Assembly (NCBI RefSeq): GCF_900537995.1
Contig: NZ_LR027880.1
Span: forward strand, 931,001 to 995,000
Direction of reading: 5' to 3'
Length of the DNA: 64,000 nucleotides
Origin: Roseburia intestinalis L1-82
GTDB lineage: Bacteria > Bacillota > Clostridia > Lachnospirales > Lachnospiraceae
A program made the translations under genes and the position numbers. Positions 43,587 through 52,953 of this stretch are shown one piece after another; positions within the stretch are counted from its first letter, which is position 1; the number at the start of each line of letters is the position of its first letter. A model generated the notes under the pieces. That model searched no databases. It saw nothing but the letters and a program-made list of their open reading frames with translations, and was not told the origin of the DNA.

Positions 43587-44960
43587 GTGGTTCATCAGTA
43601 TAAGAACAACGGCTATGATATTGTTTTAGATGTAAACAGCGGAGCGATTCATGTGGTGGATGACGTGACTTATGATGTCATTGAGATGATCGATCAGAGC
43701 CAGCCGGAATCGTATGCAAGGGATGAGATCGTATCTGCACTGTCCGGAAAATACGGCAAAGAGGAAGTGGAGGAAGCAATCGATGAAGTCCAGACATTGA
43801 TCGATGAGGAGTCACTTTTTACAAAGGACACTTACGAAAACTATATCATGGATTTCAAAAAACGCCCGACGGTTGTCAAGGCACTCTGTCTGCATATTGC
43901 ACATGACTGCAACCTGGCATGTCAGTACTGCTTTGCTGAGGAGGGAGAGTACCATGGAAGAAGGGCACTGATGTCCTTTGAAGTTGGAAAGAAAGCACTG
44001 GATTTCTTAATTGCCAATTCAGGTAACAGACGAAATCTTGAGGTGGATTTCTTTGGCGGCGAGCCGCTTATGAACTGGCAGGTCGTAAAAGACTTAGTTG
44101 CCTATGGAAGAGAGCAGGAAAAGCTGCATGACAAGAATTTCCGTTTTACACTGACCACAAATGGTGTGCTTTTAAATGACGAGATCATGGAATTCTGTAA
44201 TAAAGAGATGGCAAATGTGGTCTTAAGTATCGATGGAAGAAAGGAAGTTCATGATAAGATGCGTCCGTTCCGCAAAGGGGCAGGAAGTTATGATCTGATC
44301 GTTCCAAAGTTCCAGAAATTTGCAGAGAGCAGACATCAGGACAAATATTATGTGCGTGGTACATTCACACACTACAATCCTGATTTTGCGGCAGATGTAC
44401 TTCATCTTGCGGATCTTGGTTTCAAACAGATCTCCGTGGAGCCGGTAGTTGCAGAACCGAGTGAACCGTATGCGATCACAGAGGAAGATCTTCCACAGCT
44501 GTTTGAGGAATATGACAAACTTGCAGCGGAGATGGTAAGACGTCACAAAGAGGGAGATGATTTTAACTTCTTCCATTTTATGATCGATCTTGAGGGCGGT
44601 CCATGTGTGGCAAAACGTCTGTCCGGCTGTGGTTCAGGAACCGAGTACCTTGCAGTGACACCATGGGGAGATTTTTATCCATGTCACCAGTTTGTCGGCA
44701 ATGAAAAGTTTTTACTTGGCAATGTGGATGAAGGTATAAAAAATACAGAGATCCGTGATGAGTTTAAGTGCTGTAATGTCTATGCAAAAGAAAAATGCAG
44801 AAAATGTTTCGCAAGATTCTACTGCAGCGGCGGATGTGCAGCAAATGCGTATAATTTCAGCGGTGACATCTGTGGGGCATATGATATCGGATGTGAATTG
44901 CAGAAAAAACGTATTGAGTGCGCGATCATGATCAAGGCTGCCGAGGCCGATTGTGAATAA
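43587..44960 (+). CDS. scfB: SCIFF maturase, radical SAM thioether-forming enzyme
   Basis: 457 residues. An N-terminal RiPP-recognition-like region (1-90) is followed by the radical SAM cluster motif Cys108-x3-Cys112-x2-Cys115 (HDCNLACQYCFAEEG) and a C-terminal SPASM region (CGSGTEYLAVTPWGDFYPCHQF; CRKCFARFYCSGGCAANAYN) for two auxiliary Fe-S clusters. It forms the thioether bonds of SCIFF. GTG start at 43587 follows GAGAGG at ten bases. It lies 286 bp after scfA and 25 bp before secDF. Confidence 0.94.
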   Translation: MVHQYKNNGYDIVLDVNSGAIHVVDDVTYDVIEMIDQSQPESYARDEIVSALSGKYGKEEVEEAIDEVQTLIDEESLFTKDTYENYIMDFKKRPTVVKALCLHIAHDCNLACQYCFAEEGEYHGRRALMSFEVGKKALDFLIANSGNRRNLEVDFFGGEPLMNWQVVKDLVAYGREQEKLHDKNFRFTLTTNGVLLNDEIMEFCNKEMANVVLSIDGRKEVHDKMRPFRKGAGSYDLIVPKFQKFAESRHQDKYYVRGTFTHYNPDFAADVLHLADLGFKQISVEPVVAEPSEPYAITEEDLPQLFEEYDKLAAEMVRRHKEGDDFNFFHFMIDLEGGPCVAKRLSGCGSGTEYLAVTPWGDFYPCHQFVGNEKFLLGNVDEGIKNTEIRDEFKCCNVYAKEKCRKCFARFYCSGGCAANAYNFSGDICGAYDIGCELQKKRIECAIMIKAAEADCE

Positions 44961-44985
44961 ATAAGAAACAGGAAGGAAAAAGAAA

Positions 44986-47145
44986 ATGAAAAAGAGTAAA
45001 GCAGCAGTCATATTAGTTGCGATTCTCGTTGCATTTGCGGGACTTGCCTATTATGCATCTATTATTCTTTCATCGACCGGTATTGGGGAAGAAATGAGTA
45101 TTCCGCTTGGACTTGATCTGTCCGGTGGTGTATCGATCACCTATCAGGTCATGGATGAAAATCCGAGCGCAGAGGATATGAGTGATACGATTTACAAACT
45201 TCAGAAGCGTGTGGAAAGTTACAGTACAGAGGCATCCGTATATCAGGTTGGAGATGATCGTATCGCCGTTGAGATCCCGGGTGTTACGGACGCAAGCAAG
45301 ATTTTGGAAGAACTTGGTAATCCGGGTTCCTTAGAGTTCCAGCTTTCAGATGGTACCGTATTTATGACGGGTGACCAGGTGGCAGATGCACAGGCTGCAA
45401 CAACCACAGATCAGTATGGAAACAAGCAGTATGTGGTACAGCTTACACTGACAGATGAGGGAGCAAAGACTTTCGGAGAAGTTACTTCTGAAAACGTCGG
45501 AAAAGCACTTCCAATCGTATACGATGGAGAAGTTATCAGTTATCCGACTGTTCAGGAGGCAATTACCGGAGGTACTGCACAGATTTCCGGTCAGAGCACC
45601 TTTGAAGAGGCACAGACTTTAGCAACACAGATCAGAATCGGTTCTCTTTCCCTGCAGTTATCAGAGTTAGAGTCCAGTGTGGTAGGAGCACAGCTTGGAA
45701 GCCAGGCAATCTCCTCCAGTTTAAAAGCGGCAGCAATCGGTCTTGTGATCGTAATGGTATTTATGATCATTGTATATGCAGTTCCGGGTGTCGCAGCAGC
45801 TTTAGCACTTGCAATTTATACAGCACTTGTGATTGCAACTTTATACTTATTCGAGATCACATTAACATTACCTGGTATTGCCGGTATTATCTTAAGTATT
45901 GGTATGGCAGTAGATGCGAACGTTATCATCTTTGCACGTATCCGTGAAGAAATTGCATCAGGAAAATCCGTGATTACTGCAATGAAGAATGGTTTCCACA
46001 AAGCGATGTCTGCAATCTTAGATGGTAATATCACAACATTGATTGCAGCGATTGTTCTTATGGGATTAGGTTCCGGTACTGTAAAAGGATTTGCATATAC
46101 ACTGATGATCGGTATTATCCTTTCCATGTTTACAGCACTTGTTGTCACAAGATGGATCCTTTATTCTTTCTACTGGTTAGGACTGAGAGATGAAAAATTC
46201 TACGGACGTGCAAAAGAGAGAAAGACGATCAATTTCCTGCAGAAGAGATATGTATTCTTTGCAATTTCTATTGCAGTTATAGCTGCCGGATTTATCGGTA
46301 TGGGAGTACATAAGGCATCTGGTCAGAACTCCCTGAATTATGGACTTGACTTCATGGGAGGAACTTCCACTACCGCTGATTTTGGCGAAGAATATACGAT
46401 CGAAGATATTGAAAATAAGATTATCCCGGTTGTAAAAGAAGTAACTGGAGACAGCAATATTCAGGCAAACAAAGTAGAGGGAACAACTCAGATTACGATC
46501 AAGACACGTACTTTATCCAAAGAAGAGCGTGATGATCTGAATAATAAGCTGGCAGACAGTTTTGATGTAGATGAATCCACCATTACATTCCAGAGTATCA
46601 GTTCCACGATCAGTGGTGAGATGCGTGCGGATGCAGTCAAGGCGGTTATTATCTCAACAATCTGTATGCTGATCTATATCTGGTTCCGTTTTAAAGATAT
46701 CCGTTTCGGTGCCAGTGCGATCATTGCCCTGATCCACGACGTACTGGTTGTACTTACCGTATATGCGCTGATGCGTATTTCAGTCGGCAATACATTTATC
46801 GCATGTATGCTGACGATCATTGGTTATTCTGTCAACGATACGATCGTTATCTTTGACCGTATCCGTGAGAACCTTGCATTAAAGCATGGTAAACAGACAA
46901 GGGAAGATCTGATGGAAGTAGCAAACCGAAGCCTGACACAGACCTTATCACGAAGCATCAACACATCCATAACAACATTTATTATGGTATTTATGCTGTT
47001 CCTTCTTGGTGTAGCAAGTATTCGTGAATTTGCGCTGCCACTGATGGCAGGTATGATCTGCGGTGCATATTCATCTATCTGCATTGCAACCGAGTTGTGG
47101 TATGTGATGAAAGTTCATCTTGGTAAAAATAAAATAACAGAATAA
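44986..47145 (+). CDS. secDF: Fused SecD-SecF protein-export membrane protein
   Basis: 719 residues. SecD half: first helix (6-28), D1 motif GLDLSGGVSITYQV, P1 domain, then five helices with GIAGIILSIGMAVDANVIIFARIREE. SecF half after about 415: FMGGTSTTADF, periplasmic-type loop, and IIGYSVNDTIVIFDRIREN. It uses the proton motive force to pull exported proteins outward after SecA. The fusion is like Bacillus SecDF. AGGAAGG precedes the ATG; probably co-transcribed with scfB. Confidence 0.94.
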   Translation: MKKSKAAVILVAILVAFAGLAYYASIILSSTGIGEEMSIPLGLDLSGGVSITYQVMDENPSAEDMSDTIYKLQKRVESYSTEASVYQVGDDRIAVEIPGVTDASKILEELGNPGSLEFQLSDGTVFMTGDQVADAQAATTTDQYGNKQYVVQLTLTDEGAKTFGEVTSENVGKALPIVYDGEVISYPTVQEAITGGTAQISGQSTFEEAQTLATQIRIGSLSLQLSELESSVVGAQLGSQAISSSLKAAAIGLVIVMVFMIIVYAVPGVAAALALAIYTALVIATLYLFEITLTLPGIAGIILSIGMAVDANVIIFARIREEIASGKSVITAMKNGFHKAMSAILDGNITTLIAAIVLMGLGSGTVKGFAYTLMIGIILSMFTALVVTRWILYSFYWLGLRDEKFYGRAKERKTINFLQKRYVFFAISIAVIAAGFIGMGVHKASGQNSLNYGLDFMGGTSTTADFGEEYTIEDIENKIIPVVKEVTGDSNIQANKVEGTTQITIKTRTLSKEERDDLNNKLADSFDVDESTITFQSISSTISGEMRADAVKAVIISTICMLIYIWFRFKDIRFGASAIIALIHDVLVVLTVYALMRISVGNTFIACMLTIIGYSVNDTIVIFDRIRENLALKHGKQTREDLMEVANRSLTQTLSRSINTSITTFIMVFMLFLLGVASIREFALPLMAGMICGAYSSICIATELWYVMKVHLGKNKITE

Positions 47146-47164
47146 GATCTGTTGAAGAAAAGTG

Positions 47165-47197
47165 AAAGTCCTGGCAGTTATTTGCCGGGACTTTTAA
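47165..47197 (+). terminator. Rho-independent terminator after secDF
   Basis: AAAGTCCTGGCA (47165-47176) pairs with TGCCGGGACTTT (from 47182) with one G-T, then T-run. It runs directly into the hairpin array. Confidence 0.75.
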
Positions 47198-47321
47198 GAT
47201 TCATAGGAAATTACGTCCTATGAATCTTAAAGCCCTCCGGGCGGGATCACACTGCGTCGGAGATGAATTATGTCGCGGAGGCGACACCGCCGCAGGCGGT
47301 GAATCCTGTAGGACAGGATTC
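47193..47321 (+). repeat. Second-family leader hairpin array, copy 2
   Basis: A perfect 16-bp stem, TTTAAGATTCATAGGA/TCCTATGAATCTTAAA (47193-47208, 47216-47231), has the same loop AATTACG as copy 1. GCCC-TCC-GGGC (47232-47242) and CGGGAT follow, then copy-specific hairpins CACCGCC-GCA-GGCGGTG (47285-47301) and GAATCCTG-TAGGA-CAGGATTC (47301-47321). Confidence 0.7.
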
Positions 47322-47345
47322 TATTTTAGAAAAAAGGAGAAACAT

Positions 47346-47624
47346 ATGGATACGATCGCAGCTTATCTGATCTTTTTAAATCTGGTGGGCTTCCTTATTA
47401 TGGGAGAGGATAAAAGAAGGGCGAAAATGCATCGATGGCGGATCTCAGAAAGAATGCTTTTTTTAGTCAGCATTTTAGGCGGCAGTATCGGAACGTGGGC
47501 GGGAATGTATGTGTTCCGCCACAAGACGAGACACTGGTATTTTGTTATAGGAATGCCATTGATCCTCATTTTACAGATCGCAGGTACCATCTGGCTTTAT
47601 CGTCAGGGCTTATATCATTTATAA
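47346..47624 (+). CDS. DUF1294-family small membrane protein
   Basis: 92 residues, three hydrophobic helices. The segment KRRAKMHRWRISERMLFLVSILGGSIGTWAGMYVFRHKT is the DUF1294 signature; function unknown. AAAAAGGAG lies six bases before this ATG. The frame stays open upstream through the hairpin array, but those codons are unlikely to be used. Its leader is the second-family repeat. Confidence 0.83.
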   Translation: MDTIAAYLIFLNLVGFLIMGEDKRRAKMHRWRISERMLFLVSILGGSIGTWAGMYVFRHKTRHWYFVIGMPLILILQIAGTIWLYRQGLYHL

Positions 47625-47655
47625 TTATTTGATATAACTATTCTGGCTTTTGGAA

Positions 47656-47684
47656 TTGCCAAAAAAAGGAAAGTCATATATAAT
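47656..47684 (+). promoter_or_regulatory. Promoter of glyA
   Basis: TTGCCA (47656-47661), 17-bp spacer, consensus TATAAT (47679-47684). Confidence 0.65.
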
Positions 47685-47763
47685 GATAAACATAGCAAAA
47701 GACAAGTGTTTTTCGTAGAAAGACACATTGATCAAACAGCAAAGAAAGGGAGAATTACGGAGT

Positions 47764-49005
47764 ATGTATACACTGGAAGATATTCAGGCAGTTGATATGG
47801 AAGTGGCAAATGCCATCACCGATGAATTTGAACGTCAGAACAGTCATATTGAGCTGATTGCATCCGAAAACTGGGTAAGCAAGGCAGTGATGTCAGCGAT
47901 GGGCAGCGTTCTTACAAATAAATATGCAGAAGGTTATCCGGGGAAAAGATATTACGGCGGATGTGAGTGTGTGGATGTTGTAGAGGAACTTGCAAGAGAG
48001 CGTGCGAAAGAGCTGTTTGGCTGTGAGTATGCGAACGTACAGCCACATTCAGGTGCACAGGCGAATATGGCTGTACAGTTTGCCATCTTAAAACCGGGTG
48101 ACACGGTCATGGGAATGAACTTAGATCACGGTGGACATTTGACACACGGAAGCCCTGTAAACTTTTCCGGTACTTATTTTCACATTGTACCTTACGGTGT
48201 CAATGACGAGGGATTTATTGATTATGACAAAGTAGAAGAGATCGCGATGGAGTGCAAGCCGAAGATGATCATCGCAGGTGCAAGTGCTTATGCGAGAACC
48301 ATTGATTTCAAGAGATTCCGTGAGATCGCAGATGCATGCGGAGCAGTTCTGATGGTCGATATGGCACATATCGCAGGACTTGTCGCTGCAGGACTTCATC
48401 CAAGCCCAATCCCGTATGCACACGTTGTCACAACCACAACACACAAGACACTGCGTGGACCGCGTGGAGGTATGATCTTATCCAGTCAGGAAATCGCAGA
48501 CAAATATAACTTTAACAAAGCTATTTTCCCTGGAATCCAGGGCGGACCTTTGATGCATGTGATCGCAGCGAAAGCAGTCTGCTTTAAGGAGGCACTTCAG
48601 CCGGAGTTTAAAGTATACCAGCAGAATATCATTGACAATGCACAGGCACTCTGCAAGGGACTGTTAAGCCGTGATATTAAAATCGTATCCGGCGGTACAG
48701 ACAATCACCTGATGCTTGTTGATCTGACAAATTATGATCAGACCGGAAAGGCAGTGGAGAAACTTCTCGATTCTGTCAATATTACCTGCAACAAGAATAC
48801 GATCCCGAACGATCCGAAGTCCCCATTCGTAACAAGCGGTGTACGTCTTGGAACACCGGCAGTTACTTCCCGTGGACTAAACACAGAGGATATGGATCAG
48901 ATTGCAGAGGCAATCGCCATGATGATCAAGGAGGGTGAACCGGCAGCTGATAAAGCGCGTGCAATCGTAAAATCGCTGACAGAGAAATATCCGCTGGAGA
49001 GATAA
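47764..49005 (+). CDS. glyA: Serine hydroxymethyltransferase
   Basis: 413 residues, the bacterial standard. It converts serine and tetrahydrofolate to glycine and methylene-tetrahydrofolate. PLP lysine Lys228 in [28 protein letters not shown] and [12 protein letters not shown] are conserved. An in-frame upstream start at 47728 is less likely; ATG 47764 follows ACGGAG. It has its own promoter and terminator. Confidence 0.95.
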   Translation: MYTLEDIQAVDMEVANAITDEFERQNSHIELIASENWVSKAVMSAMGSVLTNKYAEGYPGKRYYGGCECVDVVEELARERAKELFGCEYANVQPHSGAQANMAVQFAILKPGDTVMGMNLDHGGHLTHGSPVNFSGTYFHIVPYGVNDEGFIDYDKVEEIAMECKPKMIIAGASAYARTIDFKRFREIADACGAVLMVDMAHIAGLVAAGLHPSPIPYAHVVTTTTHKTLRGPRGGMILSSQEIADKYNFNKAIFPGIQGGPLMHVIAAKAVCFKEALQPEFKVYQQNIIDNAQALCKGLLSRDIKIVSGGTDNHLMLVDLTNYDQTGKAVEKLLDSVNITCNKNTIPNDPKSPFVTSGVRLGTPAVTSRGLNTEDMDQIAEAIAMMIKEGEPAADKARAIVKSLTEKYPLER

Positions 49006-49042
49006 AAGAGAATAGAATATAATTTAATAATGAATAAAAAAT

Positions 49043-49077
49043 GAGGAACCTGTTTCGTGACAGGTTCCTCGTTTTTT
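49043..49077. terminator. Bidirectional terminator
   Basis: GAGGAACCTGT (49043-49053) pairs perfectly with ACAGGTTCCTC (49060-49070); A-run before, T-run after. It serves glyA and the opposing secreted-protein genes. Confidence 0.9.
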
Positions 49078-49093
49078 GTGCTTTTTGAGTTTG

Positions 49094-49918
49094 TTATTTT
49101 ATATCATCTGCAATACGGTACAGTGTGTACGAGGTAGAAATCGTATTTTTATTTTTATCGAGATATGTGATTTTCACGGTTGTCGGTGCCATAATATCAC
49201 CATCACGGCTGTATGACTCATAAGAGTAAGTACCATATGCGTAAGAGTAGTCATGTCCGTAATAGTATCCATAATGTCCTAACTGGATACTCTTTCCATT
49301 TTTTACCTTTTTTGTTATCTCGGAGTTTGAATAAGTGGTTGAATAGGAAGAATTTGTTTTTGCAACTGGCTTGCTGTAAGTAGAGTATTCGATCTTCTTT
49401 AATTTATAACCCTTGTTCATTTTGACATTGACTTTGACAGAATTTTTATTGTAGACTGTCTTTGCGTAATCATATTCTTTGTTGTCAAAGGTCACACTCT
49501 TAAAAGGACTATTGTTAGAGAATGTCGGCTCTGTTACATTGACTTTGACAGTAAATTTTTTAATCTTTTTATTCTGTGCATTATATACATCAAAAGATAC
49601 TGTGTATTTACCGGTTTTCTTGGCATAGACACCAACGTATCCGGAATTACTGGAGCTGGAAAGTGAAAGTCTTGTTACTTTGGCTTTCAGGTTTTTGCTC
49701 GATGTTTTGATATTTTTGATGTTTTTTCCGTTTGTACCGAGCTGTACGGAGATAGCCGAATCATTGACCATCGGATAATTTTTGTAATAAGAAACATCTA
49801 CAGCCTTTGGGGCGCTTGGACCTGTTGCAGCAGATACCGGCGCAGAAGGGATCAGTAATAATCCGGCGCACAGGCAAAGTGTAAGAACAGCGCAAGTAAT
49901 TTGCTTAAATAATTTCAT
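49094..49918 (-). CDS. Secreted protein of unknown function, paralogue B
   Basis: 274 residues. Signal peptide MKLFKQITCAVLTLCLCAGLL... with a likely cut after VSAA. The mature part is rich in Tyr, Ser, Lys and beta-strand patterns; KNIKNIKTSSKNLKAK, GVYAKKTGKYTVSFDVYN and MNKGYKLKKIEYSTY recur in the upstream paralogue. A Tyr/His-rich stretch (HYGYYYGHDYSYAYG) is unique to this copy. The fold may be Ig-like. No family recognised. AGGAGG lies eight bases before the ATG. 21 bp separate it from its paralogue. Confidence 0.8.
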   Translation of the reverse strand: MKLFKQITCAVLTLCLCAGLLLIPSAPVSAATGPSAPKAVDVSYYKNYPMVNDSAISVQLGTNGKNIKNIKTSSKNLKAKVTRLSLSSSSNSGYVGVYAKKTGKYTVSFDVYNAQNKKIKKFTVKVNVTEPTFSNNSPFKSVTFDNKEYDYAKTVYNKNSVKVNVKMNKGYKLKKIEYSTYSKPVAKTNSSYSTTYSNSEITKKVKNGKSIQLGHYGYYYGHDYSYAYGTYSYESYSRDGDIMAPTTVKITYLDKNKNTISTSYTLYRIADDIK

Positions 49919-49939
49919 ATCAGATATCCTCCTGTTGGA

Positions 49940-50686
49940 TTATTTTGCAAGACGGGAAATGGAATAAATACTCTCACATTTCTGCTTGGTATATTTGTCG
50001 ATATAAGTAATAGTGATCTTGGTACGCGCAGCAAGTGAGGTAGAATAGTTTCTGCCGCTGGAATATGAATTATCAAATATATATGCGTACTCGCCAAGCT
50101 TTAAGGTGCTGTTGTTTTTCATTGTTTTTACAACTTCTTTACCTGCCTTATTGTAAGTGGTGACAGTGATTTTTTTCAGCGTGTAACCTTTGTTCATTTT
50201 AACAGATAATTTGCCGGATTTTTTGCTCGTAAGGGCATAATTAACTTCTTTACCTGCAAATTTGACAGATTTGACTGGCAGGTCATTTTTTACATATACC
50301 GTTACTTTACCCGAAGAAAGTTTGTTTCCTGATTTATCGCAGATATTATAGGTGACTTTGTATTTACCGGTTTTTTTGGCATAGAGGCCGATAGACGCAA
50401 AGGTATCCGTGTATGTATCGTCTGAACTGGTAGTATAATAGTGGGTGTTTTTTGCAATCAGATTTTTACTGCTGGTTTTGATGTTTTTGATATAACATAC
50501 TTTGGCTTTTGGCAGATTGACATAGATTGCAGAACTGTCGAAAGAATTACTGGACATGCGAAGTACAGTGGTGGTCGGTTTGTTCCTGACGGCTGCGGAT
50601 ACCGTTGACTGCGGCTGCAGTAAAAGCATCCCGGCACAGAGACAGAAAGCTAAAAATAAGCTGACTGTTCGTTTGAAAATTTTCAT
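49940..50686 (-). CDS. Secreted protein of unknown function, paralogue A
   Basis: 248 residues. Signal peptide MKIFKRTVSLFLAFCLCAGM..., cut probably after VSAA. It shares with the next gene YIKNIKTSSKNLIAK, GLYAKKTGKYKVTYN, SVKFAGKEVNYA versus SVTFDNKEYDYA, and MNKGYTLKKITVTTY, in the same order, so the pair is a tandem duplication that has diverged. Basic and beta-rich, with no catalytic motif seen. AAGGA precedes the ATG. The 275-bp gap upstream (50687-50961) is AT-rich and holds only promoters. Confidence 0.8.
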   Translation of the reverse strand: MKIFKRTVSLFLAFCLCAGMLLLQPQSTVSAAVRNKPTTTVLRMSSNSFDSSAIYVNLPKAKVCYIKNIKTSSKNLIAKNTHYYTTSSDDTYTDTFASIGLYAKKTGKYKVTYNICDKSGNKLSSGKVTVYVKNDLPVKSVKFAGKEVNYALTSKKSGKLSVKMNKGYTLKKITVTTYNKAGKEVVKTMKNNSTLKLGEYAYIFDNSYSSGRNYSTSLAARTKITITYIDKYTKQKCESIYSISRLAK

Positions 50687-50961
50687 AAGTGAATCCTTCT
50701 TGTTTATAAATATTTTATAGATGTTACAAAAACATTATAATATGAAGGAAAATTTTATACAATCATAAATTAAAAAATAAATAAGGGAATTTTAAGAAAA
50801 TTTATAGCATTATATCAGGTAATTTTGATATGCCCAAACTTGTATTTTATGTCAGGTTATTTTATAATTGCATACAATAGATTGTGTATTTTATGAGCGG
50901 GGGGAGAGAAGAAAAAACAGAAACCCAGCCTGCCTGTAAAATATGCAGAAACGAGGAATAT

Positions 50962-52260
50962 ATGAAAAAACAGAATAAAGGAGTTCCGACAAACCGTGAT
51001 ATCCGTTGGGACAGACTTGATAATACAGCACACCTTTTTCCGGTCATTGCCGGGGAGAGCATGAGCAATGTGTACAGGATCAGTGTTACACTGAAAGAGG
51101 AGATCAATCCGGAATTACTGCAGAGGGCACTTGATATGGTGCTTCCGAAGTTTGACGGGTTTAACTTAAGACTGCGGCAGGGGGTGTTCTGGTATTATTT
51201 TGAGGAAAACGGAAAAGCGGCGCCAAAGGTTCGCATGGAGAACAATTTTCCATGTAGATATATCCAGCAGAATAAAAACCGCAGTTATATGTTCCGTGTG
51301 ACCTATTATAAATGCAGGATCAATCTGGAAGTATTCCATGTTTTGACGGATGGAATGGGAGGAATCAATTTCTTAAAAGAGCTGACTTACCAGTATCTGC
51401 GTCTGGCACATAAAGACCTGCAGGAAAAGCTGGGAGATTCATTAAGTGTTGATACGTCTTTGAACCGGGAAGACAGTTTCTTAAAAAATTACAAAAAAAG
51501 TTCCGCAAAAGGATACCAGACAAAAAAGGCATATCTGATCCGTGGAGAAAAGTTAAGACCGGGCGAGTTCGGCGTGATGCACGGTTATATGAAAATACCG
51601 GAGTTGAAACGGGTCTGTCATGCGATGGAAATCAGTATCAACGAATATCTGGTAAGTGTGTACATCTGGAGCGTTTATACAGAATGTCTGCACGGCATGC
51701 CGTCAAAGTGTCCGATCCGTGTTGCGGTGCCGGTTAATCTGCGGCCGTATTTTAATTCTATTACCACGAAAAACTTTTTTGTCATGGTGTCCGCAGAATT
51801 TCATCCGACCAAAGAGACCTATACGTTTGCAGAGGTGGCTGCAATCGTGAAGGAAAGCCTGCGAAGCCAGATCAACCGGGAAAATCTTGAAAAGCTGTTT
51901 TCCTATAACGTTTCCAATGAAAAACTGCTGATTGCAAGAGTTGTGCCGCTTTTCCTGAAAAACCTTGCAATGAAGTATGTATATACAACTTCTGCACTTG
52001 CCAATACTGCGACGATCACAAATATCGGCAATATTTCCGTGACAGAAGAGTACCGCCCTTATGTGGAAATGTTTCATGCATTTCTTGCCATGTCAAAGGG
52101 GCAGCATCTGAAAGGAACGATCTGCTCTTACGGGGATACACTTGTATTCAGTTTCAGTTATGATCTTGTCGATGCGTCTGTGCAGCGTGGATTTTTCCGG
52201 AAAATAGCCTCGGACGGGATTGCGGTAGAAATAAAGAGTAATGGAGTAAATTATGAGTAA
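50962..52260 (+). CDS. Condensation/alcohol acetyltransferase-like acyltransferase
   Basis: 432 residues. EVFHVLTDGMGG (His126, Asp130) is the HxxxD(G) motif of CoA-dependent acyltransferases (BAHD, WES, condensation domains). VAVPVNLRPYFNS resembles the DFGWG-side region where the second half-barrel starts. No carrier-protein or adenylation domain is present, so it probably acts on a free acyl-CoA. GAGGAATAT precedes ATG 50962; earlier in-frame starts lack a ribosome site. Overlaps the next gene by eight bases. Confidence 0.75.
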   Translation: MKKQNKGVPTNRDIRWDRLDNTAHLFPVIAGESMSNVYRISVTLKEEINPELLQRALDMVLPKFDGFNLRLRQGVFWYYFEENGKAAPKVRMENNFPCRYIQQNKNRSYMFRVTYYKCRINLEVFHVLTDGMGGINFLKELTYQYLRLAHKDLQEKLGDSLSVDTSLNREDSFLKNYKKSSAKGYQTKKAYLIRGEKLRPGEFGVMHGYMKIPELKRVCHAMEISINEYLVSVYIWSVYTECLHGMPSKCPIRVAVPVNLRPYFNSITTKNFFVMVSAEFHPTKETYTFAEVAAIVKESLRSQINRENLEKLFSYNVSNEKLLIARVVPLFLKNLAMKYVYTTSALANTATITNIGNISVTEEYRPYVEMFHAFLAMSKGQHLKGTICSYGDTLVFSFSYDLVDASVQRGFFRKIASDGIAVEIKSNGVNYE

Positions 52261-52918
52261 ATGCAGAAATTGTAATGTGGAGATATCAGATGAAACAGAG
52301 CGCTGTCCACTCTGCGGATCCGTGTTAGAATACACAGGTGAAGTGGAGAATATGTACCCGGATGTGAGAGTGCACACCCGGAAAATGACAATGATCAGTA
52401 AAATCTATCTGTTTTGTGCACTTTTGGTTGAGGTGCTGCTCATTTATATCAATGTGGTCACCGAGTCACAGATTGCATGGAGTGCGATCACGGGGCTTGG
52501 ATTCTTTTACGGATATATGCTGATCCGTTTTGCAATTCTTGGAAAGACAGGTTACCGCGCCAAAATCACGGTACTCACGCTGATGGCGATACTGATCGTG
52601 ATCGCAATCGATTTTCTGGTCGGCTACCGCGGATGGTCTGTCAATTATGCATTGCCGTCGGCGATCATTTTAGTCGATGTTGGTATTATCATCTGTATGA
52701 TCGTAAACCGCAGAAACTGGCAGAGCTATATGATGTGGCAGATTTTTATGATTTTATGCAGCATTGTTCCGGTAATACTGATTTTTACCGGTATCGTGAC
52801 GGCACAGCTTTTTGCACTGATCGCATTTGCGTTTTCCCTGTTTCTGTTTCTTGGAACACTGATCATCGGAGACCGCAGGGCAAGGGTGGAACTGAAACGA
52901 AGATTTCATGTCCGCTGA
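52253..52918 (+). CDS. Zinc-ribbon membrane protein (DUF6320-like)
   Basis: 221 residues. An N-terminal zinc ribbon CRNCNVEISDETERCPLCG (four cysteines) is followed, after a linker, by six hydrophobic helices (about 48-205) and a short basic tail. It looks like the DUF6320 family (recalled, not searched). Overlap with the acyltransferase and a 35-bp gap to the esterase make a three-gene operon. It may present a substrate across the membrane; this is inference. Confidence 0.75.
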   Translation: MSKCRNCNVEISDETERCPLCGSVLEYTGEVENMYPDVRVHTRKMTMISKIYLFCALLVEVLLIYINVVTESQIAWSAITGLGFFYGYMLIRFAILGKTGYRAKITVLTLMAILIVIAIDFLVGYRGWSVNYALPSAIILVDVGIIICMIVNRRNWQSYMMWQIFMILCSIVPVILIFTGIVTAQLFALIAFAFSLFLFLGTLIIGDRRARVELKRRFHVR

Positions 52919-52953
52919 GTTATATTTAGAATAAAAAGAACAGGAGCAATCGG

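Noticed and set aside
47662..47763. Leader of glyA considered for a glycine, THF or SAM riboswitch
   Set aside because: The leader is only about 70 nt after the predicted start and shows no aptamer stems or terminator.
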